A DNA stretch of 64,000 nucleotides from an uncultured Ruminococcus sp. GTDB lineage: Bacteria > Bacillota > Clostridia > Monoglobales > Monoglobaceae. Numbering within the stretch: the first letter of the stretch is position 1; each line of letters starts with the position of its first letter. Positions 44,226-54,711 of the stretch are shown here, one piece after another. The position numbers were made by a program, and so were the translations under genes. Under the pieces are notes generated by a model. It saw nothing but the letters and a program-made list of their open reading frames with translations. It made no database searches and was not told the DNA's origin. The stretch is from contig CACXES010000041.1 in assembly GCA_902766745.1 (NCBI GenBank), positions 62,001-126,000 of the forward strand, in the 5' to 3' direction.

Positions 44226-45440
44226 ATGAACAAACTTACAGAAAGAAAAGAAGTCAACAAGCTGGCGCTGCTGTTTGCCTTCACTTATATGATAAGCTAC
44301 ATAACGCGTATAAATTACGGCGCAATCATATCCGAAATGGAAAGTGCAACAAGTTTTTCGCGAAGTATGCTGTCCATGGCACTGACAGGGAGCTTTATCA
44401 CATACGGAGTCGGTCAGATTATCAGCGGCATATGCGGAGATAAGTTTTCGCCGAAGAAGCTGGTCTCCTGCGGCCTTGTCGCAACAATAATGATGAATCT
44501 TATCATTCCTATATGTCAAAATCCGTATCAGATGCTTGCGGTTTGGTGTGTAAACGGGTTTGCACAGAGCTTTATGTGGCCGCCGCTTGTCAAATTGATG
44601 ACCGCTCTTTTATCCGAAGACGATTATAAAATAACAACAACAAAGGTCTCATGGGGAAGCAGCTTCGGAACAATAGCGGTTTATCTGATTTCGCCGTTGA
44701 TTATATCGGTTTTCAGTTGGAGAGCCGTATTTGTATTTTCCGCTGTAATCGGAATAATTATGCTGTTTATATGGAACAGATGCAGCTATGAAACAGAGCC
44801 TGTTCCCCAAAAAACGAATGTACACACAGGTAAATCCGAAAAAAGCACCTCATCGCTGTTTACTCCTCTGCTGTTTGGAATAATGATACCTATTATCCTT
44901 CAGGGTATGCTGCGCGATGGAATAACCACATGGATGCCCACATACATTTCCGATACATACAATCTGAAAAATGTAATATCGATTTTAACGGGAGTAATCC
45001 TTCCATTGTTCAGCATAGTATGTTTTCAGACCGCCACAAAGCTGTATATGAAAAAGTTTACAAACCCTCTTACCTGTGCCGGAGTGTTCTTTGCAGCAGG
45101 AACCATATCGGCGCTGGCGCTTCTTTTGTTTACGGGAAAAAATGCTGCCATGTCGGTAATTTTTTCGGCTATGCTTACAGGATGTATGCACGGTGTAAAT
45201 TTAATACTGATATGTATGATACCACCGTATTTCAACAAACGCGGAAATGTTTCGACTGTCTCGGGAATTTTAAATTCCTGTACATATATAGGCAGCGCCG
45301 TTTCAACCTACGGGATAGCCGTGTTATCTGAAAAGGCGGGATGGAATTATACGCTTATGGTATGGCTATTGATCGCCGTTGCCGGAACAGCGGTATGCTT
45401 TATCTGCGCCAAGCCTTGGCGCAGCAAAATGATGGATTAA
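44226..45440 (+). CDS. MFS transporter, probably organophosphate:phosphate antiporter type
   Basis: A 404-residue permease with twelve predicted membrane segments. The N-terminal YMISYITRINYGAIISEM, the SYGVGQIISG-like loop (ITYGVGQIISGICGDKFSPKKLV) and FAQSFMWPPLVKLM resemble the GlpT/UhpT family, which exchanges sugar phosphates or glycerol 3-phosphate for phosphate. Pairing with a DeoR-type regulator fits, since that class senses sugar phosphates. No kinase, aldolase or other sugar enzyme is in the operon, so the substrate cannot be narrowed. A terminator follows at 45457. Confidence 0.78.
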   Translation: MNKLTERKEVNKLALLFAFTYMISYITRINYGAIISEMESATSFSRSMLSMALTGSFITYGVGQIISGICGDKFSPKKLVSCGLVATIMMNLIIPICQNPYQMLAVWCVNGFAQSFMWPPLVKLMTALLSEDDYKITTTKVSWGSSFGTIAVYLISPLIISVFSWRAVFVFSAVIGIIMLFIWNRCSYETEPVPQKTNVHTGKSEKSTSSLFTPLLFGIMIPIILQGMLRDGITTWMPTYISDTYNLKNVISILTGVILPLFSIVCFQTATKLYMKKFTNPLTCAGVFFAAGTISALALLLFTGKNAAMSVIFSAMLTGCMHGVNLILICMIPPYFNKRGNVSTVSGILNSCTYIGSAVSTYGIAVLSEKAGWNYTLMVWLLIAVAGTAVCFICAKPWRSKMMD

Positions 45441-45456
45441 CGAGTTAATCAGATTG

Positions 45457-45496
45457 ACCTGTGTATTTGAATCTGCTTTAAATACACAGGTTTTTT
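45457..45496 (+). terminator. Terminator of the DeoR-MFS operon
   Basis: ACCTGTGTATTT pairs perfectly with AAATACACAGGT (12 bp, 11-nt loop) and runs into six T. Confidence 0.9.
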
Positions 45497-45572
45497 ATTC
45501 GCAGATACACACCAATTTAATGTACCGGCATATATTAAAATATATCAAAACCAAAAAAAGGGGGGCAGCGCC

Positions 45573-46250
45573 ATGAACAGGCTGCATCCTGTCCGCAGGT
45601 TTAAATATATGTTCGGTATCTACGGAAAAAACCGTCGTGCGAGCTGCTTCTTCAAAGCTTTATTTATAATAATCATTGCGGCGCTTATATTTTCGGCTGC
45701 GGAATCACGACTCGGCTCAGCTGCTCTGCGTATCAGCGAGGCTCAGCTTAAAAACGAACTGACCTATGAATGCAACCGAATCGTAAGAGAGCTTACCGAT
45801 AACCGACAAACAAATGTTATCCGCCCCCCGGAATTATCACGTACCGACAGCGGAAGCGTTACCTCAGCCAGCACGGATCTCACTTCGATAAATACTTTAA
45901 AGACAGATGTTTCACTTCGTCTGTCCGAATATCTTATGTCAAAGAATAAAATTAATTGTTCTGTCCCGATAGGCAGTGTCTTTTCGGACGAAATGTTCGC
46001 AGCATACGGATTTCAGATTCCGACTCGGGTAATATGCTCCACATCGTCTGCGATAGATTTCGATGATGACTTCATCTCCGCCGGAATAAATCAAACACGT
46101 TATCGAATTATGCTTAAAATCACTATTGATGCGAATCTTCATACTGTTTTCAGAAGCCATAATTCAAAAATAACCGTTGATGTACCGATTTCGGAGACAA
46201 TCATAGTGGGTGACGTTCCGACGGTTTTGCCCGATATTTTTGAAAAATAA
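45573..46250 (+). CDS. yunB: Sporulation protein YunB
   Basis: A 225-residue protein with one N-terminal membrane segment (about 25-43) and the YunB domain. Visible hallmarks are ISEAQLKNELTYECNRIVRE, IPIGS-like VPIGSVF, GINQTRYRIMLKI and VDVPISETIIVGDVPTVLPDI. In B. subtilis YunB is made in the mother cell under sigma E and is needed for proper spore formation. The ribosome-binding site is AAGGGGGG. I could not identify a clear sigma-E promoter in the 76 bp before it. Confidence 0.88.
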   Translation: MNRLHPVRRFKYMFGIYGKNRRASCFFKALFIIIIAALIFSAAESRLGSAALRISEAQLKNELTYECNRIVRELTDNRQTNVIRPPELSRTDSGSVTSASTDLTSINTLKTDVSLRLSEYLMSKNKINCSVPIGSVFSDEMFAAYGFQIPTRVICSTSSAIDFDDDFISAGINQTRYRIMLKITIDANLHTVFRSHNSKITVDVPISETIIVGDVPTVLPDIFEK

Positions 46251-46268
46251 ATTTGTGGCAAATAATCC

Positions 46269-48331
<2,063 letters not shown>

Positions 48332-48430
48332 TTTTAAAAATTTTATATTATGCATAAAATCCGTTTTTTGAGAGATTATAATACTGTAACCTATATGGAT
48401 ACTAATATAACTTTTACGGAGGCTATTAAT

Positions 48431-48589
48431 ATGGATAACACAGTAAATCCCGGAATTTTTTGCAGCGTTCAGCAGTGCACCTACAACGAAAACGGTCAGA
48501 AGTGTACAGCAAACAAAATCGAGGTAGGTTCATCAAAAGATTGCTGCAGCGCTTGCGACACCGAATGTGTAACATTTAAGTCTCGCTGA
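48431..48589 (+). CDS. Cysteine-rich DUF1540 peptide
   Basis: A 52-residue protein with seven cysteines (11, 16, 25, 38, 39, 42 and 46). The pattern CSVQQCTYNENGQKCTANKIEV followed by CxACDTECVTF fits the DUF1540 family common in Clostridia, a possible small metal-binding fold of unknown role. The ATG at 48431-48433 is preceded by ACGGAGG, 8 nt away; a longer ORF to 48350 has no such site. It ends before a strong bidirectional terminator. Confidence 0.8.
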   Translation: MDNTVNPGIFCSVQQCTYNENGQKCTANKIEVGSSKDCCSACDTECVTFKSR

Positions 48590-48610
48590 CGAATGATGAT
48601 TTATTAAAAA

Positions 48611-48647
48611 ACGGAGCCGCCGAATGAATTCGGCGACTCCGTTTTTT
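48611..48647. terminator. Bidirectional terminator
   Basis: ACGGAG-CGCCGAA pairs with TTCGGCG-CTCCGT (one mismatch) over a 4-nt loop and is flanked by A-runs before and T-runs after. It separates the converging DUF1540 and thrC genes and should work in both directions. Confidence 0.9.
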
Positions 48648-48687
48648 AATTTAAGCCTTATTTGCTTTTTGCTTTCAAATAACTCTT

Positions 48688-50199
48688 CTATGATTTTGAA
48701 CTACACTTTTTTACATTTAAGGTTTCGCAAACAAGCTCCGGCATCATTGATTTGTCGATTACTTTTTCAAAACGCTTTTCCTTATTTTTAAGCTCGGCAA
48801 GCGATGCAGGAGGCGTTGTCTTGCTCTTTTCCGCAAGCATATCAATCAGTTCAAAATCGCTCTTACCGTCAACATTCTCGCCGAGAGCGGAGAGCACGGA
48901 TTCATTGAACTTATACGGACTTGCAGTAGACGCAATAACCGTTTTGGTTTTATCTCCTGTTTCAGCCACATACTGCTCATACACATCTACTGCGACGGCG
49001 GTATGAGTATCCAAAGTGTATCCGGTCTGAGTGAAGGTTTTCCATATTTGAACCTTTGTGTAATAATCATCACAATATGCACCCCAGAAACGGCTTTCGA
49101 TTTTCTTGTGCAAAGCCTTCGTAAGCTTATACTTTCCATCCTTCGCCAGCTTACCCATCATAGATGTGACCTTTTTGTCATCCTCGCCGCAAATATCGAA
49201 AAGAAGGCGTTCGAGGTTGCTGGATATAAGAATATCCATGGACGGAGATACACTCTGATAAAAAGGACGATTTTTGTCATACTCGCCGGTCTTAATAAAG
49301 TCCGTAAGAACATTGTTTCTGTTAGATGCGCATATGAGCTTTGCGATAGGCAAGCCCATCTTTTTAGCGTAATATGCGGCAAGGATATTACCGAAGTTCC
49401 CTGTCGGAACGCATACATTTATCTTTTCGCCGATATTAATTTCGTTGTCTGCAAGCAGGTCGCAGTAAGCCGAGATATAATACACAATCTGCGGAACAAG
49501 ACGTCCCCAGTTTATAGAATTAGCCGACGAGAGAGCAAAACCGGACTTAGCAAGCTTCTCTCCAAATTTTTCGTCGGTAAAAATGGCTTTAACTCCGTTT
49601 TGAGCATCGTCAAAATTGCCGTCTATTCCGGCAACATAAACGTTTGCCCCCTCCTGTGTAATCATCTGAAGCTTCTGAATATCACTGACACCGTCACCCG
49701 GATAGAAAACGATTATCTCTGTGCCTTCTACGTCCTTGAAGCCCTCGAGAGCAGCCTTGCCGGTATCACCCGATGTCGCAACCAGAATAACGATTTTCTT
49801 ATCTTCATCGGTCTTTTTCATCGCACATGTCATGAATCTCGGCAGTATTTGAAGTGCCATATCCTTGAAAGCACAGGTTGGTCCGTGCCACAGTTCAAGG
49901 ATATACTTACCGTCGGACAATTTTACCACAGGAGCAACCTTTTCACAGTCAAAGCCTGTGCCGTATGCGCCTTCAACACAATCGGAAATCTCAGCCGCCG
50001 TAAAGTCTGTCAGAAATTTCTTCAGAATAAGCTTAGCCCTGTCGATATAGCTCATTCTAATCATCTTAGTAATTTCAGCTTTGGAAAGAGAAGGAATTTC
50101 GGTAGGAACAAATAGGCCGCCGTCCTCCGAAAGACCTTTTTTTATAGCTTCAGCCGATTTAAGCTTCAATTCACTGTTTCTTGTACTCATATAATACAT
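48688..50199 (-). CDS. thrC: Threonine synthase
   Basis: A 503-residue PLP enzyme (fold type II) making L-threonine from O-phosphohomoserine. The PLP-binding lysine is in HGPTCAFKDMALQ, and VATSGDTGKAALEGF, the phosphate-binding region, follows. The N-terminus YYMSTRNSELKLKSAEAIKKGLSEDGGLFVP is typical of the longer YigO-type class. The ATG at 50197-50199 follows ACAGGTG. No homoserine kinase or dehydrogenase is adjacent. No T-box is visible: only 104 bp separate it from the next gene and most of that is a palindrome. Confidence 0.95.
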   Translation of the reverse strand: MYYMSTRNSELKLKSAEAIKKGLSEDGGLFVPTEIPSLSKAEITKMIRMSYIDRAKLILKKFLTDFTAAEISDCVEGAYGTGFDCEKVAPVVKLSDGKYILELWHGPTCAFKDMALQILPRFMTCAMKKTDEDKKIVILVATSGDTGKAALEGFKDVEGTEIIVFYPGDGVSDIQKLQMITQEGANVYVAGIDGNFDDAQNGVKAIFTDEKFGEKLAKSGFALSSANSINWGRLVPQIVYYISAYCDLLADNEINIGEKINVCVPTGNFGNILAAYYAKKMGLPIAKLICASNRNNVLTDFIKTGEYDKNRPFYQSVSPSMDILISSNLERLLFDICGEDDKKVTSMMGKLAKDGKYKLTKALHKKIESRFWGAYCDDYYTKVQIWKTFTQTGYTLDTHTAVAVDVYEQYVAETGDKTKTVIASTASPYKFNESVLSALGENVDGKSDFELIDMLAEKSKTTPPASLAELKNKEKRFEKVIDKSMMPELVCETLNVKKCSSKS

Positions 50200-50253
50200 T
50201 ATAATCACCTGTCTTTATTTAGTCTGTCGGGGAAGCCCCCCGTTTATGCAAAA

Positions 50254-50284
50254 TGTCATTTCGGGTAATTTACCCGAAATGACA
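50254..50284 (-). terminator. Perfect 31-bp palindrome after the P-loop gene
   Basis: Two 15-bp arms (TGTCATTTCGGGTAA and its complement) surround a single base. It lies 20 bp past the stop of the P-loop gene. On the minus strand only a short TTTT follows, so it is either a terminator with a weak tail or an operator ahead of thrC. Confidence 0.5.
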
Positions 50285-50303
50285 CATACACCACTTTTAA
50301 AGC

Positions 50304-50717
50304 TTATGCAATGTACTTCTTTACATTAGGGCCCGCAGCAGATTCCTCTGCACTGACCATCATTGTGAACGATACATCAAACTTCTTTTCAAGGTTTTCG
50401 AGAACTTTAACAAAGTCCTCAAGATCCTCGACCGAAGCCGAAGGAACACTCTTGAAAATACTGTCAATAAAAATGTGGGTTACATCATAATCCTGGGCTA
50501 TGATACCGCACAACAGGCCCGCAAAAACATCAAGATTTCTGATGTCAAAGCTGTCTGTTGCAACAAGCCTTGCCTTACGGCTAATATCATGGATAAGACG
50601 ATCTCCCTCCGTGATGCACACAACGTTTCCCATTTCTTCATCAACTGCAGAATTTACAGCCGCAATCATCTTTGGGGTTTTGCCGCTACCCTTTAAGCCG
50701 ATATGTATTTTTATCAT
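50304..50717 (-). CDS. Small P-loop ATP-binding protein, unknown
   Basis: A 137-residue protein beginning MIKIHIGLKGSGKTPKM, in which GLKGSGKT (7-14) is a Walker A motif. A hydrophobic strand ending in acidic residues (VTHIFIDSIFKS, near 80-91) could be the Walker B. The layout suggests a minimal NTPase of RecA-like or kinase-like fold, but I do not recognise the family and no partner gene is adjacent. The ATG at 50715-50717 follows AAGGTGG. It has its own promoter and a strong palindrome after it, so it is probably a single-gene unit. Confidence 0.6.
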   Translation of the reverse strand: MIKIHIGLKGSGKTPKMIAAVNSAVDEEMGNVVCITEGDRLIHDISRKARLVATDSFDIRNLDVFAGLLCGIIAQDYDVTHIFIDSIFKSVPSASVEDLEDFVKVLENLEKKFDVSFTMMVSAEESAAGPNVKKYIA

Positions 50718-50759
50718 AATGAATACCACCTTTCGGAATGTTTATTCTTAGGTATATCT

Positions 50760-50788
50760 ATTTTACCACAAAAATTGAATTTAAACAA
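50760..50788 (-). promoter_or_regulatory. Promoter of the P-loop gene
   Basis: On the minus strand TTGTTT (50783-50788), 17-bp spacer, TAAAAT (50760-50765). Confidence 0.5.
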
Positions 50789-50872
50789 TACCTTTTTGAA
50801 AATTTTTTATAAAATTTTAGATTTATTCAGCAAATCAACACATTTTCGCAAATTCTGTCCAAATTCAGCCGT

Positions 50873-52213
50873 TTATTTAGCGAGTCTTGCCTCAAGCGCA
50901 GCCTTCTCGCTCTCGTATCCCGGTTTTCCGAGAAGCGCAAACATATTTTTCTTATAGCTCTCGACTCCGGGTTGGTTGAACGGATTTACACCGAGCATAT
51001 ATCCGCTTAAGCCACAAGCTTTTTCGAAGAAATAAACAAGCTGACCAAAGGTATATTCATCCAGTTTTTTAATTTTAAGGATAAGATTAGGAACTCCTCC
51101 GTCATTGTGTGCAAGATAAGTGCCTTCAAATGCCTTTTTGTTTACAAAATCCATGCCGCGCCCCGCAAGAAAATTGAGGCCGTCAACATTATCCGCATCC
51201 TCCTCAACAATCAAATCGGTTTTGGACTCCTCTACATACAAAACAGTTTCAAACATCAGTCGTCTGCCGTCCTGAATATACTGTCCCATGGAGTGAAGGT
51301 CAGTCGAAAAGCTTGCGCCTGCCGGGAAAATTCCCTTGCCGTCCTTGCCTTCGCTTTCACCGTAGAGCTGCTTCCACCACTCAATGAAGTACTGAAGCTC
51401 CGGCTCATAATTAACAAGCATTTCTATATCTTTGCCGCGTCTGTGAAGAATGTTTCTTGCCGCAGCATATTGATAACACTCATTCGATTCAATATCATCG
51501 CCGGAATACAGCTCGCGTGCATCTGCCGCCCCCTGCATTATCGAATCAATGTCTGCACCGCATACGGCAATGGGCAAAAGCCCTACCGCAGTCAAAACAG
51601 AAAATCTTCCGCCGACATCGTCCGGAACAACGAATGTTTCATATCCCTCGCAGTCAGCAAGATTTTTGAGTGCCCCCTTCGCCTTATCCGTCGTGGCGTA
51701 AATTCTGCCCTTTGCACCTTCCTTACCGTATTTATCCTCTAAATATTTCTTAAGTACACGGAAAGCTATTGCAGGCTCTGTCGTAGTTCCCGACTTGGAA
51801 ATAACATTTACGGAAACATCCTTACCGTCTATACATTCAAGCACTGAGTTTAAATAGTTAGGACTGATATTATTTCCGGCAAATATAATCTGAGTCTTCT
51901 CTGTATAGTTATAGAAAGGACCTGTCAGAAAATCAATTGCGGCCTTTGCTCCGAGATATGACCCGCCTATTCCGATCACAACAAGTACATCGGAATCACT
52001 GCGTATTTTCTCTGCGGCTTTTTTTATTCGTGCAAACTCATCCTTATCATAGTTGACAGGCAAATCAATCCATCCGAGGAAATCGCTGCCTGCTCCTGTC
52101 TTTTCCTCAAGCATTTTATGTGCAGCCTTCACCTGCGGAGCTATATTTTTAAGCTCGTCCGCACCGATAAAGTCAGATGCCTTATCATATTGAAAGGTAA
52201 TATTCTTTTGCAT
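50873..52213 (-). CDS. pgi: Glucose-6-phosphate isomerase
   Basis: A 446-residue enzyme interconverting glucose 6-phosphate and fructose 6-phosphate in glycolysis. Signature regions are [51 protein letters not shown] and the C-terminal [16 protein letters not shown]. The open frame runs 68 codons further upstream, but only the ATG at 52211-52213 has a proper site (TTAGGAG) and the normal N-terminus. The leader carries a 14-bp motif shared with the UPF0145 gene. Confidence 0.96.
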   Translation of the reverse strand: MQKNITFQYDKASDFIGADELKNIAPQVKAAHKMLEEKTGAGSDFLGWIDLPVNYDKDEFARIKKAAEKIRSDSDVLVVIGIGGSYLGAKAAIDFLTGPFYNYTEKTQIIFAGNNISPNYLNSVLECIDGKDVSVNVISKSGTTTEPAIAFRVLKKYLEDKYGKEGAKGRIYATTDKAKGALKNLADCEGYETFVVPDDVGGRFSVLTAVGLLPIAVCGADIDSIMQGAADARELYSGDDIESNECYQYAAARNILHRRGKDIEMLVNYEPELQYFIEWWKQLYGESEGKDGKGIFPAGASFSTDLHSMGQYIQDGRRLMFETVLYVEESKTDLIVEEDADNVDGLNFLAGRGMDFVNKKAFEGTYLAHNDGGVPNLILKIKKLDEYTFGQLVYFFEKACGLSGYMLGVNPFNQPGVESYKKNMFALLGKPGYESEKAALEARLAK

Positions 52214-52271
52214 TGCAATCACTCCTAAAATTATCAATATAAATATTTTGTGCATATGATTATACTCTTTT

Positions 52272-52300
52272 ATTTTAACATAATAAAATTTTACTTTCAA
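52272..52300 (-). promoter_or_regulatory. Promoter of pgi
   Basis: On the minus strand TTGAAA (52295-52300), 17-bp spacer, TAAAAT (52272-52277). An alternative TATAAT closer to the gene has no good -35 box. Confidence 0.5.
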
Positions 52301-52497
52301 CCCATAAATATATAAATTTTTCGACACATGAATAATAATATTTTGTTCAAAACGGGGCAATATATTAATCAGAAACATCGTTTCTTTAAAAACTGACAGA
52401 AAAAATGTATATTCCACAAAATAACAGTATAAAATTCAATGCGGTGTTTCAAAATAATAACGCAACAAACCACTAATTATTTTAAGGAGTGAAAAAA

Positions 52498-52710
52498 ATG
52501 GCTAGTAACAAAAGCAATAATAATTATGTAGTTCCTCAGGCAAAGGCTGCTATGGAGCAGTTTAAAATGGAGGCTGCAAACGAAGTTGGCGTAACTCTTA
52601 ACAAGGGCTACAACGGTGACCTCACATCAAGACAGGCTGGTTCTATCGGCGGTCAGATGGTTAAAAAGATGATCGAAAAGTACGAGCAGGATCTTCAGAA
52701 CAGAGGCTAA
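52498..52710 (+). CDS. Alpha/beta-type small acid-soluble spore protein
   Basis: A 70-residue spore DNA-binding protein that coats the chromosome in the forespore and protects it from damage. MEQFKMEAANEVGV contains the cleavage site of the germination protease GPR (Glu25), and YNGDLTSRQAGSIGGQMVKKMIE is the conserved DNA-binding part. The ATG at 52498-52500 follows AAGGAG. A sigma-G promoter is expected but no convincing match was found in the 280-bp gap upstream. A GC-rich terminator follows. Confidence 0.93.
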   Translation: MASNKSNNNYVVPQAKAAMEQFKMEAANEVGVTLNKGYNGDLTSRQAGSIGGQMVKKMIEKYEQDLQNRG

Positions 52711-52722
52711 GCACAAGCTATT

Positions 52723-52764
52723 ACTCCCCGGACTTGATATCTCAGGCCCGGGGAGTATTTTTTT
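52723..52764 (+). terminator. Terminator of the spore protein gene
   Basis: ACTCCCCGG pairs with CCGGGGAGT (9 bp) and is followed by a run of seven T. Confidence 0.9.
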
Positions 52765-52786
52765 CGCTGCACGGCTGCACATAAAA

Positions 52787-52808
52787 CCCACCGCCTTAGA
52801 GGCGAGGG
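52787..52808 (-). other. Short GC-rich hairpin
   Basis: CCC-CGCCT and AGGCG-GGG flank a TAG loop; on the minus strand TTTTAT follows, so it could be the old terminator of the decayed gene next to it. No gene is visible between 52765 and 52941. Confidence 0.4.
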
Positions 52809-52941
52809 GCATCTGTGCTCGAAAAATACGATATTGGAAATTTAGTGTATTTAATGACTATACACATATTGACAATTCCAAATCAAAATTGACGGATGCC
52901 GTTGTGTATTATCTCACAGTTCGCACGTAAAACTGAATCCT

Positions 52942-53205
52942 TATAGCAAAGCAGGTTCTTTCTTTTCCTCAGTGCGCAGTTTTATATCCTTTGCAAATAT
53001 AAATTTAAATATTGTTCTTACACAAGGCTGAATAAAGAAAAGCTGTGTAAAGAACGCAAAGGGGAAGTTCAGACACATCAGCTTAAGCCATTGAGTAAGA
53101 AGCGACCACATATTAAAGCTTACCTGATAATTATAGTACAGGAATGCGGCTAAAAAAGCTCATCGCAGGGCACTCCTTGTCATCCTGATTCAAATTTATT
53201 GTTTG
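52942..53205 (-). pseudogene. Decayed DUF2798-like membrane protein, C-terminal part
   Basis: Read with two one-base corrections, the minus strand encodes a C-terminal piece of a small membrane protein. LNQDDKECPAMS and FLAAFLYYNYQVSF are joined across a six-A run (53152-53157). MWSLLTQWLKLMCLNFPFAF and FTQLFFIQPCVRTIFKFIF follow, then a charged tail ending KKEPALL after a shift near 52981. This resembles the DUF2798 family (two to four membrane segments). The N-terminal half is missing where the transposase fragment begins. The frameshifts and truncation mean it is not functional. Confidence 0.5.
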
Positions 53206-53690
53206 AAGTAAAATCCCATGACTTTACCGCAGACGGATATTGACTCTGCCATTTTTCCTTGAATTCAAGAAGCTTATCAAGGGCAGACTCTTCATTCAGT
53301 GCACCGTAAAAAAGCTTTAAATCTGCTGTAAATTCTTTAATATGCTTGTATGAAACATATTTGAAGGATGAGCGGATTTTATGAATAATACATCTCTGTA
53401 TACCCGCAAACGGATATACAGCATTTATAGCCTCCCTAAAGCCGCAAATCCTGTCAACACAGAACAAATCTACGTTTTTAACTCCTCTGCTTTTGAGTTC
53501 ATTTAACACTCCAAGCCGGAATTTACTGCTTTCGTTGCCGCCTACCCATATACCCAAAATATTCTTGTAACCATCTGAATTCACGCCAAGTACCACATAT
53601 GCTGCCTTGCTGATAATCTGATGATTCTTGCGAAGCTTGTAGTGAATAGCGTCCATGAAGCTGTTACCGCTCTTTCTATATATAATTATT
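53180..53690 (-). pseudogene. IS256-family transposase fragment
   Basis: About 158 residues from the middle of a mutator-type (IS256) transposase: MDAIHYKLRKNHQIISKAAYVVLG with the first catalytic Asp, then the second catalytic region CVDRICGF (canonically DGLxGF), CIIHKIRSSFKYVSYKHIKEFTADLK and the YPSAVKSW end. The N-terminal third and the C-terminal part with the catalytic Glu are absent, and the last dozen codons appear to read into the neighbouring gene in the wrong frame. No terminal inverted repeats were identified. The fragment touches the stop codon of the aldo/keto reductase gene. Confidence 0.8.
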
Positions 53691-54688
53691 TACACCTCCA
53701 AATCGAGCCATTTTATCTCATCTTCAGTAAGCTTTATTTCGAGTGCTTGTATATTTTCCTTAAGCTGTTCCGCTGTCCCAGGACTCGAGAGGGCGAAAAC
53801 CTTAAACCGCTGATTATATATCCACGCCATAGCGGCTTGCGCAACCGTAATATCCTTCTTTTCGGCAATCTTCTCACAGCGGGCAAGTCTTTTTATATTA
53901 TTTTCGCAAAAATATCCGATATATCCGGGCTTATCAAGTATCTCCTTCGCTTTTTCAGGCTCATCACTCCTGAACGCACCGGAGAAAAACCCTCTTGCCA
54001 AACTTGAATATGCAAAGACAGCTATATTGTTTTCTGCATACCACTCTCTTGCCGCTTTATTATCAGGGCCCGCAATCGTTACGCAGCCGCCGCCGAACTT
54101 CGCATCGCTCACCCATGGATCGACAACCTGCTCCGCAAGTCCGAAATTCGGACTTGAAACAGTAAACGGTATCAAATTATGTTCCCTTGCATATTTATTG
54201 GCTTCGCCTATTCTCTCATGTTTCCAATTGGAGCCGCCAAAAAGCTTAACCTTTCCTTCGTTGTACAGTCTGTTCATAACCTCGACAATCGGTCCGACAG
54301 GCATCTGCGGATTATCACGGTGCAGCATATACACATCGATATAATCTGTATTTAGCTTACTCAGCGAATCGTGAACATCTGACAAGATATCAAAATCCGT
54401 CACGCGGTCACGCCACTTATTGGGATGTGCGCATTTGGTAATAATCACGCACTCATCTCTGTTTCCTCTCTCCCGCATCCACTCGCCCATTATCTCTTCG
54501 CCGTAATGAGCCGCACAGTCAAACGTGTTTATCCCCGCTTTGAATACACTATCCAATAGCTTGAACGCCTTTTCCTTGTCCTCTGCTACCGCGCCATCGG
54601 CTACGGCTGCAAAAAGCTGCGGCGTAGCTGTTCCGAAAACCATTTTTGAAATCCTTTTATTAAGTCCGTCTATTTTTGTATATACCAT
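53690..54688 (-). CDS. Aldo/keto reductase
   Basis: A 332-residue NAD(P)H-dependent oxidoreductase with the (beta/alpha)8 fold. Catalytic residues fit: Asp in GINTFDCAAHYG (with Tyr of HYGEE), Lys in ITKCAHP, and His in YMLHRDNP. The C-terminal VFALSSPGTAEQLKENIQAL is the cofactor-binding region. It acts on sugars or aldehydes; the substrate is unknown. It is the last gene of the carbohydrate locus, 23 bp after the GH28-like gene. The ATG follows AAAGGA at a rather long spacing. Confidence 0.87.
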   Translation of the reverse strand: MVYTKIDGLNKRISKMVFGTATPQLFAAVADGAVAEDKEKAFKLLDSVFKAGINTFDCAAHYGEEIMGEWMRERGNRDECVIITKCAHPNKWRDRVTDFDILSDVHDSLSKLNTDYIDVYMLHRDNPQMPVGPIVEVMNRLYNEGKVKLFGGSNWKHERIGEANKYAREHNLIPFTVSSPNFGLAEQVVDPWVSDAKFGGGCVTIAGPDNKAAREWYAENNIAVFAYSSLARGFFSGAFRSDEPEKAKEILDKPGYIGYFCENNIKRLARCEKIAEKKDITVAQAAMAWIYNQRFKVFALSSPGTAEQLKENIQALEIKLTEDEIKWLDLEV

Positions 54689-54711
54689 TTATAACTATTC
54701 CTTTCCTGTCT

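Noticed and set aside
50873-52417. Pgi with a 68-residue N-terminal extension
   Set aside because: The extension is rich in Ile, Phe and Lys from A/T-rich leader DNA, and the only good ribosome-binding site is before the internal ATG at 52213.
52381-52497. Sigma-G promoter for the spore protein gene
   Set aside because: TGTATA at 52406-52411 resembles a -35, but no -10 lies at the required 17-18 bp distance.
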